Below, in pieces: positions 57,498-64,000 of a DNA stretch of 64,000 nt. The first letter of the stretch is position 1. Each line of letters opens with the position of its first letter. The DNA comes from Pseudomonadaceae bacterium (GTDB taxonomy: Bacteria > Pseudomonadota > Gammaproteobacteria > Pseudomonadales > Pseudomonadaceae). The stretch is from NCBI GenBank assembly GCA_019745275.1, contig JAIETJ010000012.1:30393-94392 (forward strand), in the 5' to 3' direction. Made by a program: the position numbers and the translations under genes. The notes beneath the pieces are model-generated. The model had not been told where the DNA came from. It saw only the letters and a program-made list of their open reading frames with translations, and made no database searches.

Positions 57498-58328
57498 ATG
57501 GATATGTGGCTGGCGTTTCAGGCGTTATTGTTGGGCGTGGTTGAAGGTTTAACTGAGTTTTTGCCGATTTCCAGCACCGGGCACCAGATTATTGTCGCCG
57601 ACTTAATCGGCTTTAACGGCGATCGTGCCATCGCCTTCAATATCATCATCCAACTCGGCGCGATTTTGGCGGTGGTCTGGGAGTATCGGCGCAAAATTAT
57701 CGATGTGGTGATTGGTTTACCCAAAGAAGCCGAGGCGCAACGTTTTACCGTCAATTTGATTATTGCCGTGTTGCCGGCGGTGGTTCTGGGTGTGGCTTTT
57801 GCTGACGTGATTCATCACTACCTGTTTAACCCAATTACGGTGGCCACGGCCTTGTTAGTCGGCGGCATGATTATGCTGTGGGCTGAACGACGGCAGCATC
57901 AGGTCAAGGTTGAGCACGTCGAGCAGATGCGCTGGAGCGATGCCCTCAAGGTTGGCTGCGTGCAGTGTTTGGCAATGATTCCCGGCACCTCGCGCTCTGG
58001 TGCGACCATTATCGGTGGCCTGTTGTTTGGTTTGTCGCGCAAAACCGCCACCGAGTTTTCGTTTTTCTTGGCGATGCCGACCATGGTCGGTGCGGCGCTG
58101 TATTCGGGCTATAAGTACCGAGAGTTGTTCCAAATGAGCGATCTGCCGGTGTTTGCCATCGGTTTTGTCACCGCCTTTGTGTTTGCCATGATTGCCGTGC
58201 GCAGCCTGCTCAAATTTATCGCCAATCACAGCTACGCGGTCTTCGCGTGGTATCGGATTGGCTTTGGGCTGTTGATTCTGGCCACATGGCAGTTTGGCTG
58301 GATCGACTGGGCGACAGCCCAAGGCTGA
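57498..58328 (+). CDS. uppP: Undecaprenyl-diphosphatase UppP (BacA)
   Basis: This integral inner-membrane phosphatase of 276 aa recycles undecaprenyl pyrophosphate to the monophosphate carrier for peptidoglycan and other surface polymers; overexpression of the family gives bacitracin resistance. The catalytic motifs are [17 protein letters not shown] near residue 17 and the second conserved [16 protein letters not shown]. About eight hydrophobic segments are present. It starts at ATG 57498, although no strong Shine-Dalgarno is seen (GAGAATCATA). A cold-shock/DUF1294 gene follows 11 bases after its stop. Confidence 0.96.
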   Translation: MDMWLAFQALLLGVVEGLTEFLPISSTGHQIIVADLIGFNGDRAIAFNIIIQLGAILAVVWEYRRKIIDVVIGLPKEAEAQRFTVNLIIAVLPAVVLGVAFADVIHHYLFNPITVATALLVGGMIMLWAERRQHQVKVEHVEQMRWSDALKVGCVQCLAMIPGTSRSGATIIGGLLFGLSRKTATEFSFFLAMPTMVGAALYSGYKYRELFQMSDLPVFAIGFVTAFVFAMIAVRSLLKFIANHSYAVFAWYRIGFGLLILATWQFGWIDWATAQG

Positions 58329-58339
58329 GCGGTACGCCA

Positions 58340-59059
58340 ATGAATAGCGAGCAGAGCGGCCGCTTAAAAAGCTGGAATGACGCCAAGGGCTTCGGCTTTA
58401 TTCAGCCAGAACTGGGTGGTGCGCCGGTGTTCGTGCATATCTCGGCGATGCGCGGCGAGCAACGCCCGCAACTGGGCGAGCAGGTGCTGTTTGTTGCTAG
58501 TAACGATGCCAGCGGGCGTCTGCGCGCTGAGCATATGCGCCTGCCCGGTTTGTGTCTTGATCGCCCAGCCATTCGCCGCAAACCTGCAATGGCACGGGTA
58601 AAACCGACTGCAGCGGCGCCCAGAATTAAAACTCGCAGTCTTCAAGCATCAAAATCGGGCATACAGCACCTCGGGTTTAAGTTGCTGCTGCTGGCCGGAC
58701 TCAGCGTTTTGCCGGTATGCGGCGCGCTGCAATTGCTGCTCGCGCATGGTTTTATCGGCGCGTTAGGGCTTTATCCGGCGGTGAGTCTGGTGAGCTTTTT
58801 GCAGTACTGGAATGATAAAAACAGTGCGCAAAAAGGTCGCTGGCGCACCGCCGAGAACACCTTGCAAGTGACTGCGCTGTTAGGCGGTTGGCCGGGCGCT
58901 TTGCTGGCTCAGCAGGTGTTTCGGCACAAGACCCGCAAGTTGCAGTTTCAGCTGCCCTTTTGGCTGATTATCGTCGCGCACCAAGTGTTCTGGTTGGACT
59001 GGCTGCTGTTTGCTGGCCGTCATTTTGGTGCCCCCCTGCGTGCGCTGCTGGCCCAGTAA
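58340..59059 (+). CDS. Cold-shock domain - DUF1294 fusion membrane protein
   Basis: This 239-aa protein joins an N-terminal cold-shock domain (residues about 5-68; GRLKSWNDAKGFGFIQPELGGAPVFVHISAM with RNP1- and RNP2-like motifs) to a basic linker and a C-terminal DUF1294 membrane domain. The DUF1294 part has about four helices and the motif YWNDKNSAQKGRWRTAENTLQVTALLGGWPGALLAQQVFRHKTRK. Such fusions are known in proteobacteria. The cold-shock part should bind nucleic acid at the inner membrane; the role is unknown. ATG 58340 starts within the region after uppP, and the longer track ORF overlaps uppP in another frame. Confidence 0.9.
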   Translation: MNSEQSGRLKSWNDAKGFGFIQPELGGAPVFVHISAMRGEQRPQLGEQVLFVASNDASGRLRAEHMRLPGLCLDRPAIRRKPAMARVKPTAAAPRIKTRSLQASKSGIQHLGFKLLLLAGLSVLPVCGALQLLLAHGFIGALGLYPAVSLVSFLQYWNDKNSAQKGRWRTAENTLQVTALLGGWPGALLAQQVFRHKTRKLQFQLPFWLIIVAHQVFWLDWLLFAGRHFGAPLRALLAQ

Positions 59060-59080
59060 AACGCTTAGCTCGCGAGTCAG

Positions 59081-59428
59081 TTAGTCGAGCAATAAACCAA
59101 CGCGTTTAAGCTTGGGCAGCCGGCTCACCACCAATTGATGGGAGCGGCGTAACAGTGACTGCAGTTCGGCCTCGCTGAGGGGCACAGGAATGGCCATGCT
59201 GATCCAGTGAGCGCGAGCCAAATACGGGGCAGGGCGGATACCCGGACGATCGACCATACCCAAAAATAACTCGCTATCGACCTTAAAGGCCAAACCGCCG
59301 CCCATAAAGTCGAGAACCGCAAACATCTTATTGCCCGCCACCGAGAACACCCGATTATTGCCCCATTTCAGGTCTTCACGCACGCCAGGGAGTTGCAGGC
59401 AAAACTGGGCGATGGCTTCAGTTGGCAT
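59081..59428 (-). CDS. MmcQ/YjbR family protein
   Basis: This 115-aa cytoplasmic protein has the YjbR fold with a double-wing motif: CLQLPGVREDLKWGNNRVFSVAGNKMFAVLDF, GLAFKVDSELFLGMVDRPGIRPAPYLARAHWISM and the C-terminal LLRRSHQLVVSRLPKLKRVG. The family is proposed to bind DNA, although direct evidence is limited. It starts at ATG 59428. It converges with the CSD-DUF1294 gene, and a 300-base gap (59429-59729) separates it from ybiT. That gap contains a REP-like palindrome and the ybiT terminator. Confidence 0.9.
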   Translation of the reverse strand: MPTEAIAQFCLQLPGVREDLKWGNNRVFSVAGNKMFAVLDFMGGGLAFKVDSELFLGMVDRPGIRPAPYLARAHWISMAIPVPLSEAELQSLLRRSHQLVVSRLPKLKRVGLLLD

Positions 59429-59527
59429 TTTGGCGCTCGGCAGTGACTGGCATGGATAGGCTTAAGCGTTAGCCTAAACCGTCGCAGCACACTCTGTACT
59501 CGTTAGTTGTTGGCTTGGCTTTTGTAG

Positions 59528-59559
59528 GGTGCGTTGGCCACGTAGCGGCGTAACGCACC
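59528..59559. repeat. REP-like palindromic sequence
   Basis: GGTGCGTT (59528-59535) is an exact inverted repeat of AACGCACC (59552-59559) around a GC-rich 16-base centre. The form gtaGGTGCGTT...AACGCACC resembles dispersed intergenic palindromes of gammaproteobacteria. Only one copy was seen in this window, so repeat status is inferred from the pattern. Confidence 0.45.
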
Positions 59560-59677
59560 AGCAGATAGGGCAAGTTCCAGTGCGAAGCGGATTGTCGCAA
59601 AAATGGTGCGGTTCGCAGGTTCACCAGCAGCCTACGATGCCCGCGCACTTTCAAAATTTAACGGGTACAAAGCCAAA

Positions 59678-59709
59678 TAAAAACGCCCCGACAAGGCGGG
59701 GCGTTTTTA
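59678..59709 (-). terminator. Intrinsic terminator of ybiT
   Basis: CGCCCCG pairs with CGGGGCG around a 6-base loop, flanked by A and T runs of about five on both sides. On the minus strand it reads as a GC stem followed by TTTTTAT, 21 bases after the ybiT stop. Confidence 0.9.
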
Positions 59710-59729
59710 AGCTGCTAGCTAAGCGTCGA

Positions 59730-61316
59730 TTAAACGATCACTCCTTGGCTGCGCAGATAGTCATCGTAGGTGCCGCTGAAGTCGATGATGCCGTTAGCCG
59801 ACAGTTCGATGATGCGCGTCGCCAGAGAACCTACGAACTCACGGTCGTGGCTGACGAAAATCAGCGTGCCTGGATAGTTTTCCAGCGCCAAGTTCAAGGC
59901 TTCGATGGATTCCATGTCCAAGTGGTTGGTCGGTTCGTCCATGATCAGCACGTTAGGCTTTTGCAAGATCAGTTTGCCGAACAACATGCGGCCTTGCTCA
60001 CCACCGGAGATGACTTTTACCGACTTGAGGATATCGTCGTTGCTGAACAGCATGCGCCCCAGCGTGCCGCGAATCACCTGTTCACCGGTAGTCCACTGAC
60101 CGATCCAGTCGAATAGATTCAAGTCCTCTTCGAAGTCGTGGGCGTGGTCCTGGGCGTAGTAGCCGAGTTCCGCGCTTTCAGTCCATTTAACCGTACCGGC
60201 ATCTGGGGTCAGTTCGCCGATCAAGGTGCGCAGCAGGGTGGTTTTACCAATACCGTTCGGGCCGATAATCGCCACGCGTTCGCCGGCTTCAACCTGGAAG
60301 CTGAAGTTCTTGAACAGGGCCTTGCCGTCGAAGCCCTTGGCCATTTTGTCGATTATTACGGCCTGGCGATGGAGCTTTTTGTTCTGCTCAAAACGAATGA
60401 ACGGGCTAACACGGCTGGATGGCTTGACCTCGGCCAGTTGGATCTTGTCGATCTGCTTGGCGCGCGAAGAGGCCTGTTTGGACTTCGAAGCGTTAGCCGA
60501 GAAGCGGCTAACGAAGTTTTGCAGTTCGTTGATTTGCGCCTTTTTCTTGGCGTTGTCCGACAGCAACTGCTCGCGCGATTGGGTCGCGGCCGTCATGTAC
60601 TCGTCGTAGTTGCCCGGGAACAGGCGCAACTCGCCGTAATCCAAGTCAGCCATGTGGGTGCACACGCTGTTGAGGAAGTGACGGTCGTGGGAAATGATGA
60701 TCATGGTGCTGTTACGCTGGGTGAGGATGTTTTCCAGCCAGCGAATGGTGTTGATATCCAAGTGGTTGGTCGGTTCGTCCAACAGCAACACTTCAGGATT
60801 AGAGAACAGCGCCTGCGCCAGCAATACGCGCAACTTCCAGCCCGGCGCTACTTCGCTCATCGGGCCGAAATGCTGCTCCAACGGAATACCCAGACCGAGC
60901 AGTAATTCACCTGCGCGGGATTCGGCGGTGTAGCCATCCATTTCCGCGAACTCACCTTCGAGTTCGCCGACCTTCATGCCGTCTTCTTCACTCATTTCAG
61001 CCAGCGAGTAGATACGGTCGCGCTCGGCTTTGACCTTCCACAGCTCTTCGTGACCCATGATCACGGTGTCGATCACGGTGAATTCTTCATAGGCGAATTG
61101 GTCTTGGCGTAACTTACCCAAACGCACGTTCGGCTCCAGCATCACCTGGCCGCCAGACGGTTCGAGATCGCCACCGAGAATTTTCATAAAGGTGGATTTG
61201 CCACAGCCGTTGGCGCCGATCAGGCCGTAACGATTGCCACCGCCAAACTTGACGGAAACGTTCTCGAACAGGGGCTTAGCCCCGAATTGCATGGTGATAT
61301 TGGCTGTGGAAATCAC
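59730..61316 (-). CDS. ybiT: ABC-F family ATPase YbiT
   Basis: This 528-aa soluble protein has two ABC ATPase domains and no membrane segment, as expected for ribosome-associated ABC-F translation factors. The first domain has Walker [10 protein letters not shown] and Walker [13 protein letters not shown]; the second has GPNGIGKTT, signature [13 protein letters not shown] and [12 protein letters not shown]. The basic inter-domain linker (about residues 242-300, rich in K, S and A) is the P-site tRNA interaction motif. The N-terminus [35 protein letters not shown] and the length match YbiT rather than EttA, Uup or YheS. It starts at ATG 61316. Confidence 0.93.
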   Translation of the reverse strand: MISTANITMQFGAKPLFENVSVKFGGGNRYGLIGANGCGKSTFMKILGGDLEPSGGQVMLEPNVRLGKLRQDQFAYEEFTVIDTVIMGHEELWKVKAERDRIYSLAEMSEEDGMKVGELEGEFAEMDGYTAESRAGELLLGLGIPLEQHFGPMSEVAPGWKLRVLLAQALFSNPEVLLLDEPTNHLDINTIRWLENILTQRNSTMIIISHDRHFLNSVCTHMADLDYGELRLFPGNYDEYMTAATQSREQLLSDNAKKKAQINELQNFVSRFSANASKSKQASSRAKQIDKIQLAEVKPSSRVSPFIRFEQNKKLHRQAVIIDKMAKGFDGKALFKNFSFQVEAGERVAIIGPNGIGKTTLLRTLIGELTPDAGTVKWTESAELGYYAQDHAHDFEEDLNLFDWIGQWTTGEQVIRGTLGRMLFSNDDILKSVKVISGGEQGRMLFGKLILQKPNVLIMDEPTNHLDMESIEALNLALENYPGTLIFVSHDREFVGSLATRIIELSANGIIDFSGTYDDYLRSQGVIV

Positions 61317-61423
61317 GAATCAGATCCAGATGTGCGGGCGCGCTAGCGCGAAAGGGGCCAGATTGTACAGGTTTCTAGGCTTTTACGGGTGATCGCAGAC
61401 AGATGGAGCGCGGAGTTTCTTGG

Positions 61424-61702
61424 CTAGTCGCGGTAAAACACCTGCACCAAGTGATAGCCAAACGCCGACTTCACCGGGCCATGAATCTCGCGCACGGGCT
61501 TTTTGAAAATGATCTGATCGATCACCTTGACCATTTGCCCCGGCCGCACCTCGCCCAGATCGCCACCGCGCTTACCTGACGGACACTGCGAATACTTTTT
61601 TGCCAAGGTATCGAACGCCTCACCGGCGGCGATGCGTTTTTTTAACGCGGCGGCTTCTGCTTCGGTTTTAACCAAAATATGCCGCGCCATTGCTTTGGCC
61701 AT
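61424..61702 (-). CDS. ppiC: Parvulin-type peptidyl-prolyl isomerase PpiC
   Basis: This single-domain cytoplasmic parvulin of 92 aa catalyses cis-trans isomerisation of prolyl bonds. It matches E. coli PpiC across its length: ARHILVKTEAEAAALKKRI, FDTLAKKYSQCPSGKRGGDLGEVRPGQMV and GPVKSAFGYHLVQVFYRD. I start at ATG 61702 (MAKAMARHIL), with AGGAG about 9 bases upstream; the six extra residues in the track lie across that ribosome-binding site. It is a single gene between ybiT and the divergent PilT/PilU-like gene. Confidence 0.95.
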   Translation of the reverse strand: MAKAMARHILVKTEAEAAALKKRIAAGEAFDTLAKKYSQCPSGKRGGDLGEVRPGQMVKVIDQIIFKKPVREIHGPVKSAFGYHLVQVFYRD

Positions 61703-61832
61703 GCTTGGCGTCTCCTGCAAAAAAAGGCCGCCATTATGCCACTAAGCCATTGGTCGCGGGCACTTTGGCTTGCGCTGCAAGGCGCTGAATGTGGCCTAAA
61801 GTGATTAGCATTACCCGCACAGGACACCCGTT

Positions 61833-63053
61833 ATGGACCTTACTGCACTGCTGAAAATCTTGGCCAGCCAAGATGGCTCCGACCTGTATTTGGCCACCGG
61901 CGCGCCGCCCTGTGCAAAGTTCAGTGGGGTGCTCAAGCCGTTGTCCAGTGAGGTACTTAAAGCTGGGGAAGTGGCTGCGGTGGCCGAGTCGATTATGGAT
62001 GTGGCGCAGCGTGCGGAGTTTGAGCGTGAGCTGGAAATGAACTTGGCGATTTCTCTACCTGCCGTTGGTCGCTTTCGGATCAATATCTTCAAGCAGCGCA
62101 ACGAAGTGTCGATAGTGGCGCGCAATATCAAGATGGATATTCCGACCTTTGAAGATCTCAATCTGCCCGACGCGCTACTTAAAACCATTATGGAAAAGCG
62201 CGGTCTGGTGCTGTTTGTTGGCGGTACTGGCTCGGGTAAATCAACTTCGCTGGCGGCCTTGATCGATTATCGCAATCGCAATAGCGGCGGCCATATCATC
62301 ACCATTGAAGACCCGGTGGAGTACGTGCACCGGCATAAAAAATCCATCGTCAATCAGCGTGAAGTCGGCGTCGACACCCGCAGCTTCCAAGCCGCGCTGA
62401 AGAACACCCTGCGCCAAGCCCCCGATGTGATCTTGATTGGCGAGATTCGCGACCGCGAGACCATGGAACATGCGCTGGCGTTTGCCGACACCGGCCATTT
62501 GGCCATCTCGACCCTGCACGCCAATAACGCTAATCAAGCGCTGGATCGCATCATCAACTTCTTCCCGGAAGAGCGCCGGCCGCAGCTGCTCAACGATTTA
62601 GGCAACAACCTCAAAGCCTTCGTGTCCCAGCGTTTGGTGCGCACCTTAGATGGCAAGCGCCGCGCCGCCGTGGAGGTGATGCTTGGCTCACCGACCATTC
62701 GTGATTTGATCAAACGTAACGAGTTTCACGAGCTGAAAGAGATCATGGAGAAATCCAAAAATCTGGGGATGCAGACCTTCGATCAGGCTCTGATTGATCT
62801 GGTCAACGAGGGCGTTATCGATGAGGAGGAAGCGGTTAAAAACGCCGACTCGGCGAATAACGTGCGCCTGAAACTAAAACTCTATCGCGAAACACCGGCC
62901 AGCAAGGCTGCCGCAACACCTGCAGCGCCTCCAGCAACGGCTCCGTCTGCCGTCGCTAAAACCACCGATGCGGCCGCGTGGGGGCTGGAGTTAAAGCTGG
63001 AAGAAGTGGAGAAAGAGCAAGCGCCTGAAGATCCCGGCCGCCATGGGATTTAA
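61833..63053 (+). CDS. PilT/PilU-family type IV pilus ATPase
   Basis: This 406-aa hexameric cytoplasmic ATPase is related to the pilus retraction motors. The N-terminal PAS-like domain includes DGSDLYLATGAPPCAKFSGVLKPL. The ATPase core has Walker A in FVGGTGSGKSTSLAALI, the Asp box HIITIEDPVEYVH, Walker B in APDVILIGEIRDRETMEHALAFADTGHLAISTLHANNA, and the PilU/PilT block RRAAVEVMLGSPTIRDLIKRNEF. A low-complexity Ala/Pro tail (about residues 355-380) is unusual in length. No pilT or other pilus gene is in the window, so I call it PilU-like; whether it acts in retraction is inference. It overlaps the next gene by 4 bases. Confidence 0.85.
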   Translation: MDLTALLKILASQDGSDLYLATGAPPCAKFSGVLKPLSSEVLKAGEVAAVAESIMDVAQRAEFERELEMNLAISLPAVGRFRINIFKQRNEVSIVARNIKMDIPTFEDLNLPDALLKTIMEKRGLVLFVGGTGSGKSTSLAALIDYRNRNSGGHIITIEDPVEYVHRHKKSIVNQREVGVDTRSFQAALKNTLRQAPDVILIGEIRDRETMEHALAFADTGHLAISTLHANNANQALDRIINFFPEERRPQLLNDLGNNLKAFVSQRLVRTLDGKRRAAVEVMLGSPTIRDLIKRNEFHELKEIMEKSKNLGMQTFDQALIDLVNEGVIDEEEAVKNADSANNVRLKLKLYRETPASKAAATPAAPPATAPSAVAKTTDAAAWGLELKLEEVEKEQAPEDPGRHGI

Positions 63054-63445
63054 CCAGCGGCGCTGGAAGGCTCTGTTTGCGGGCGGAAAAACTGCAACAG
63101 CATTACCAAACCGATAAAACCTATGCAGCTGCCTAGGCACAATAACGCTTCGCCTAGGTGCGGCGGCACGATCAAATAGAAGCCTTTGCCCTTGATCAGT
63201 GCGGCGAAGCTCGACACTCCCAAGGGCATTAAATACAGCCGCAGGGTTTGCCAAACGTTGGCCTTTGTCGGTCTCTGGCCAACGCTGAGCAACAAACCAC
63301 TGCCGATCAACACGCTGATGCCTAGGGAGTTAAGCCATAGCGCCGGGGTAGGGTCGAAATACCGCCACAGAATGCACAGATACCAAATCAGGTAACACCA
63401 GAGCACCATACTGGCGGGCTTGAGTGTGCGTAAATAGTTCAGCAT
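63050..63445 (-). CDS. Small four-helix membrane protein of unknown function
   Basis: This 131-aa protein has four probable transmembrane segments (about residues 12-30, 37-54, 70-85 and 98-118) and the Trp/Tyr-rich start KPASMVLWCYLIWYLCILWRYFDPTPALWLNSLGISVLIGSGLLLSV. I recognise no domain. Its 3' end overlaps the PilT/PilU-like gene tail by 4 bases, and the acetoacetyl-CoA synthetase gene lies upstream on the same strand, 61 bases away. Similar proteins occur beside such ligases in pseudomonads as far as I recall, but a functional link is not shown. Confidence 0.75.
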   Translation of the reverse strand: MLNYLRTLKPASMVLWCYLIWYLCILWRYFDPTPALWLNSLGISVLIGSGLLLSVGQRPTKANVWQTLRLYLMPLGVSSFAALIKGKGFYLIVPPHLGEALLCLGSCIGFIGLVMLLQFFRPQTEPSSAAG

Positions 63446-63506
63446 CGAGTAACTCCAAGGCCCACGAATACACGCCTAGCTCAGGAGTAAGCACAAGCCT
63501 TGCCAA

Positions 63507-64000
63507 TCAGCTTTGTAGCTCGGGTAAATCAGCAAACAATGCCAGCGCCTGTGGATTAGCTAACGCATCGGTGTTTTTTACCGGCAAGCCATGCACCACA
63601 TTGCGCACCGCCAGTTCGACGATTTTGCCGCTGATGGTGCGCGGAATATCGGCCACTGCGATGATTTTGGCCGGTACATGGCGAGGGGTGGTGTTGCTAC
63701 GGATCACCTGACGGATCTCAGTCTGCAAAGCGTCGGTCAGAACCTCGCCCTCACGTAGGCGCACGAACAGCACCACCCGCACGTCGTCATCCCACTGCTG
63801 GCCGATGGCGATGGACTCCAACACGGCTTCGATTTTTTCCACTTGCCGATAAATTTCGGCGGTGCCAATGCGCACACCACCGGGGTTGAGCACCGCATCG
63901 GAGCGGCCGTGAATCACTAAACCGCCGTGCTCGGTCACTTCGGCGTAATCGCCTTGCGCCCAGACCCCGGCATAGTGCTCGAATTAGGCGGCGTTAAATT
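63507..64000 (-). pseudogene. Acetoacetyl-CoA synthetase, C-terminal end, with in-frame stop
   Basis: The C-terminal 143 residues match acetoacetate-CoA ligase: [35 protein letters not shown] and [20 protein letters not shown]. Reading the same frame upstream to the window edge gives FNAA[25 protein letters not shown]. The family normally has a Tyr in FNxAYFxxxPGVW at the stop position, so one base change turned TAC or TAT into TAA at 63986-63984. The sequence on both sides stays homologous and in frame. Either the gene is inactivated or there is a local sequence error. The N-terminal part lies beyond the window. Confidence 0.8.

Noticed and set aside
58340-59059. CSD-DUF1294 fusion as a novel architecture
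   Set aside because: This fusion is already common in proteobacteria, so it is annotated but not reported as new.
59529-60905. Long plus-strand ORFs (195 and 255 aa) opposite ybiT
   Set aside because: They are antisense shadows of a highly conserved ABC-F gene, with no recognisable content and no ribosome-binding site.

Overview
The window is chromosomal DNA from a gammaproteobacterium of the Pseudomonadaceae. The evidence is a gltA / sdhCDAB-sucAB-lpd-sucCD block, fabBA beside a RetS/PA1611-type hybrid kinase, gpsA, htpG, a lipA-lipH lipase/foldase pair and a MoxR-DUF58-TgpA operon. From memory the gene order follows several Pseudomonas aeruginosa blocks, joined in a different arrangement. 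Species cannot be fixed from sequence alone. No tRNA, rRNA, CRISPR array, prophage, complete insertion sequence or defence island was seen; this is mostly core genome.

Layout. 1-5.7 kb: the end of rlmM, tusA, a MATE exporter, pdxB, an overlooked 58-codon gene, an ATP-NAD kinase-like gene, a 253-bp MITE-like insertion and a DCC-family thiol protein. 5.8-11.9 kb: an ABC exporter, a saccharopine dehydrogenase-like protein, a secreted YxFxxD-repeat protein, ppnP, a 3-hydroxyisobutyrate dehydrogenase-family enzyme, a YkgJ-type cysteine cluster protein and a secreted START protein. 11.9-24.9 kb: gltA, divergent from a long TCA operon encoding succinate dehydrogenase, 2-oxoglutarate dehydrogenase and succinyl-CoA synthetase. 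Matching sigma70 promoters lie between the two directions.

25-36 kb: two overlapping hotdog thioesterases, a membrane protein, htpG behind a near-perfect sigma32 promoter, a DUF3859 protein, fabB/fabA, a hybrid histidine kinase, gpsA, a DUF4389 protein and sixA. 36-45 kb: a long-chain acyl-CoA synthetase behind a 22-bp palindrome, two alpha/beta hydrolases (the second with a duplicated 3' end), a GST, a DUF4892 protein, an AI-2E-family transporter and two overlapping solute-binding proteins without a permease. 45-56 kb: MoxR-DUF58-TgpA, a thioesterase, a chemoreceptor, tatD, a lytic transglycosylase, and the lipase operon with a sigma54-type promoter and an intercistronic hairpin. 56.5-64 kb: an unrecognised 204-aa protein, uppP, a CSD-DUF1294 fusion, a YjbR protein, the ABC-F ATPase YbiT, ppiC, a PilT/PilU-type ATPase, a small membrane protein and the 3' end of an acetoacetyl-CoA synthetase gene carrying an in-frame stop.

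The most notable observations are small-scale: the MITE-like element with a 4-bp target duplication that splits a likely operon, the diverged 81-bp tandem duplication of a gene's 3' end, the nonsense codon at the right edge, the unlisted small gene at 3480-3656, and several well-formed regulatory sites. No new multi-gene system was found.
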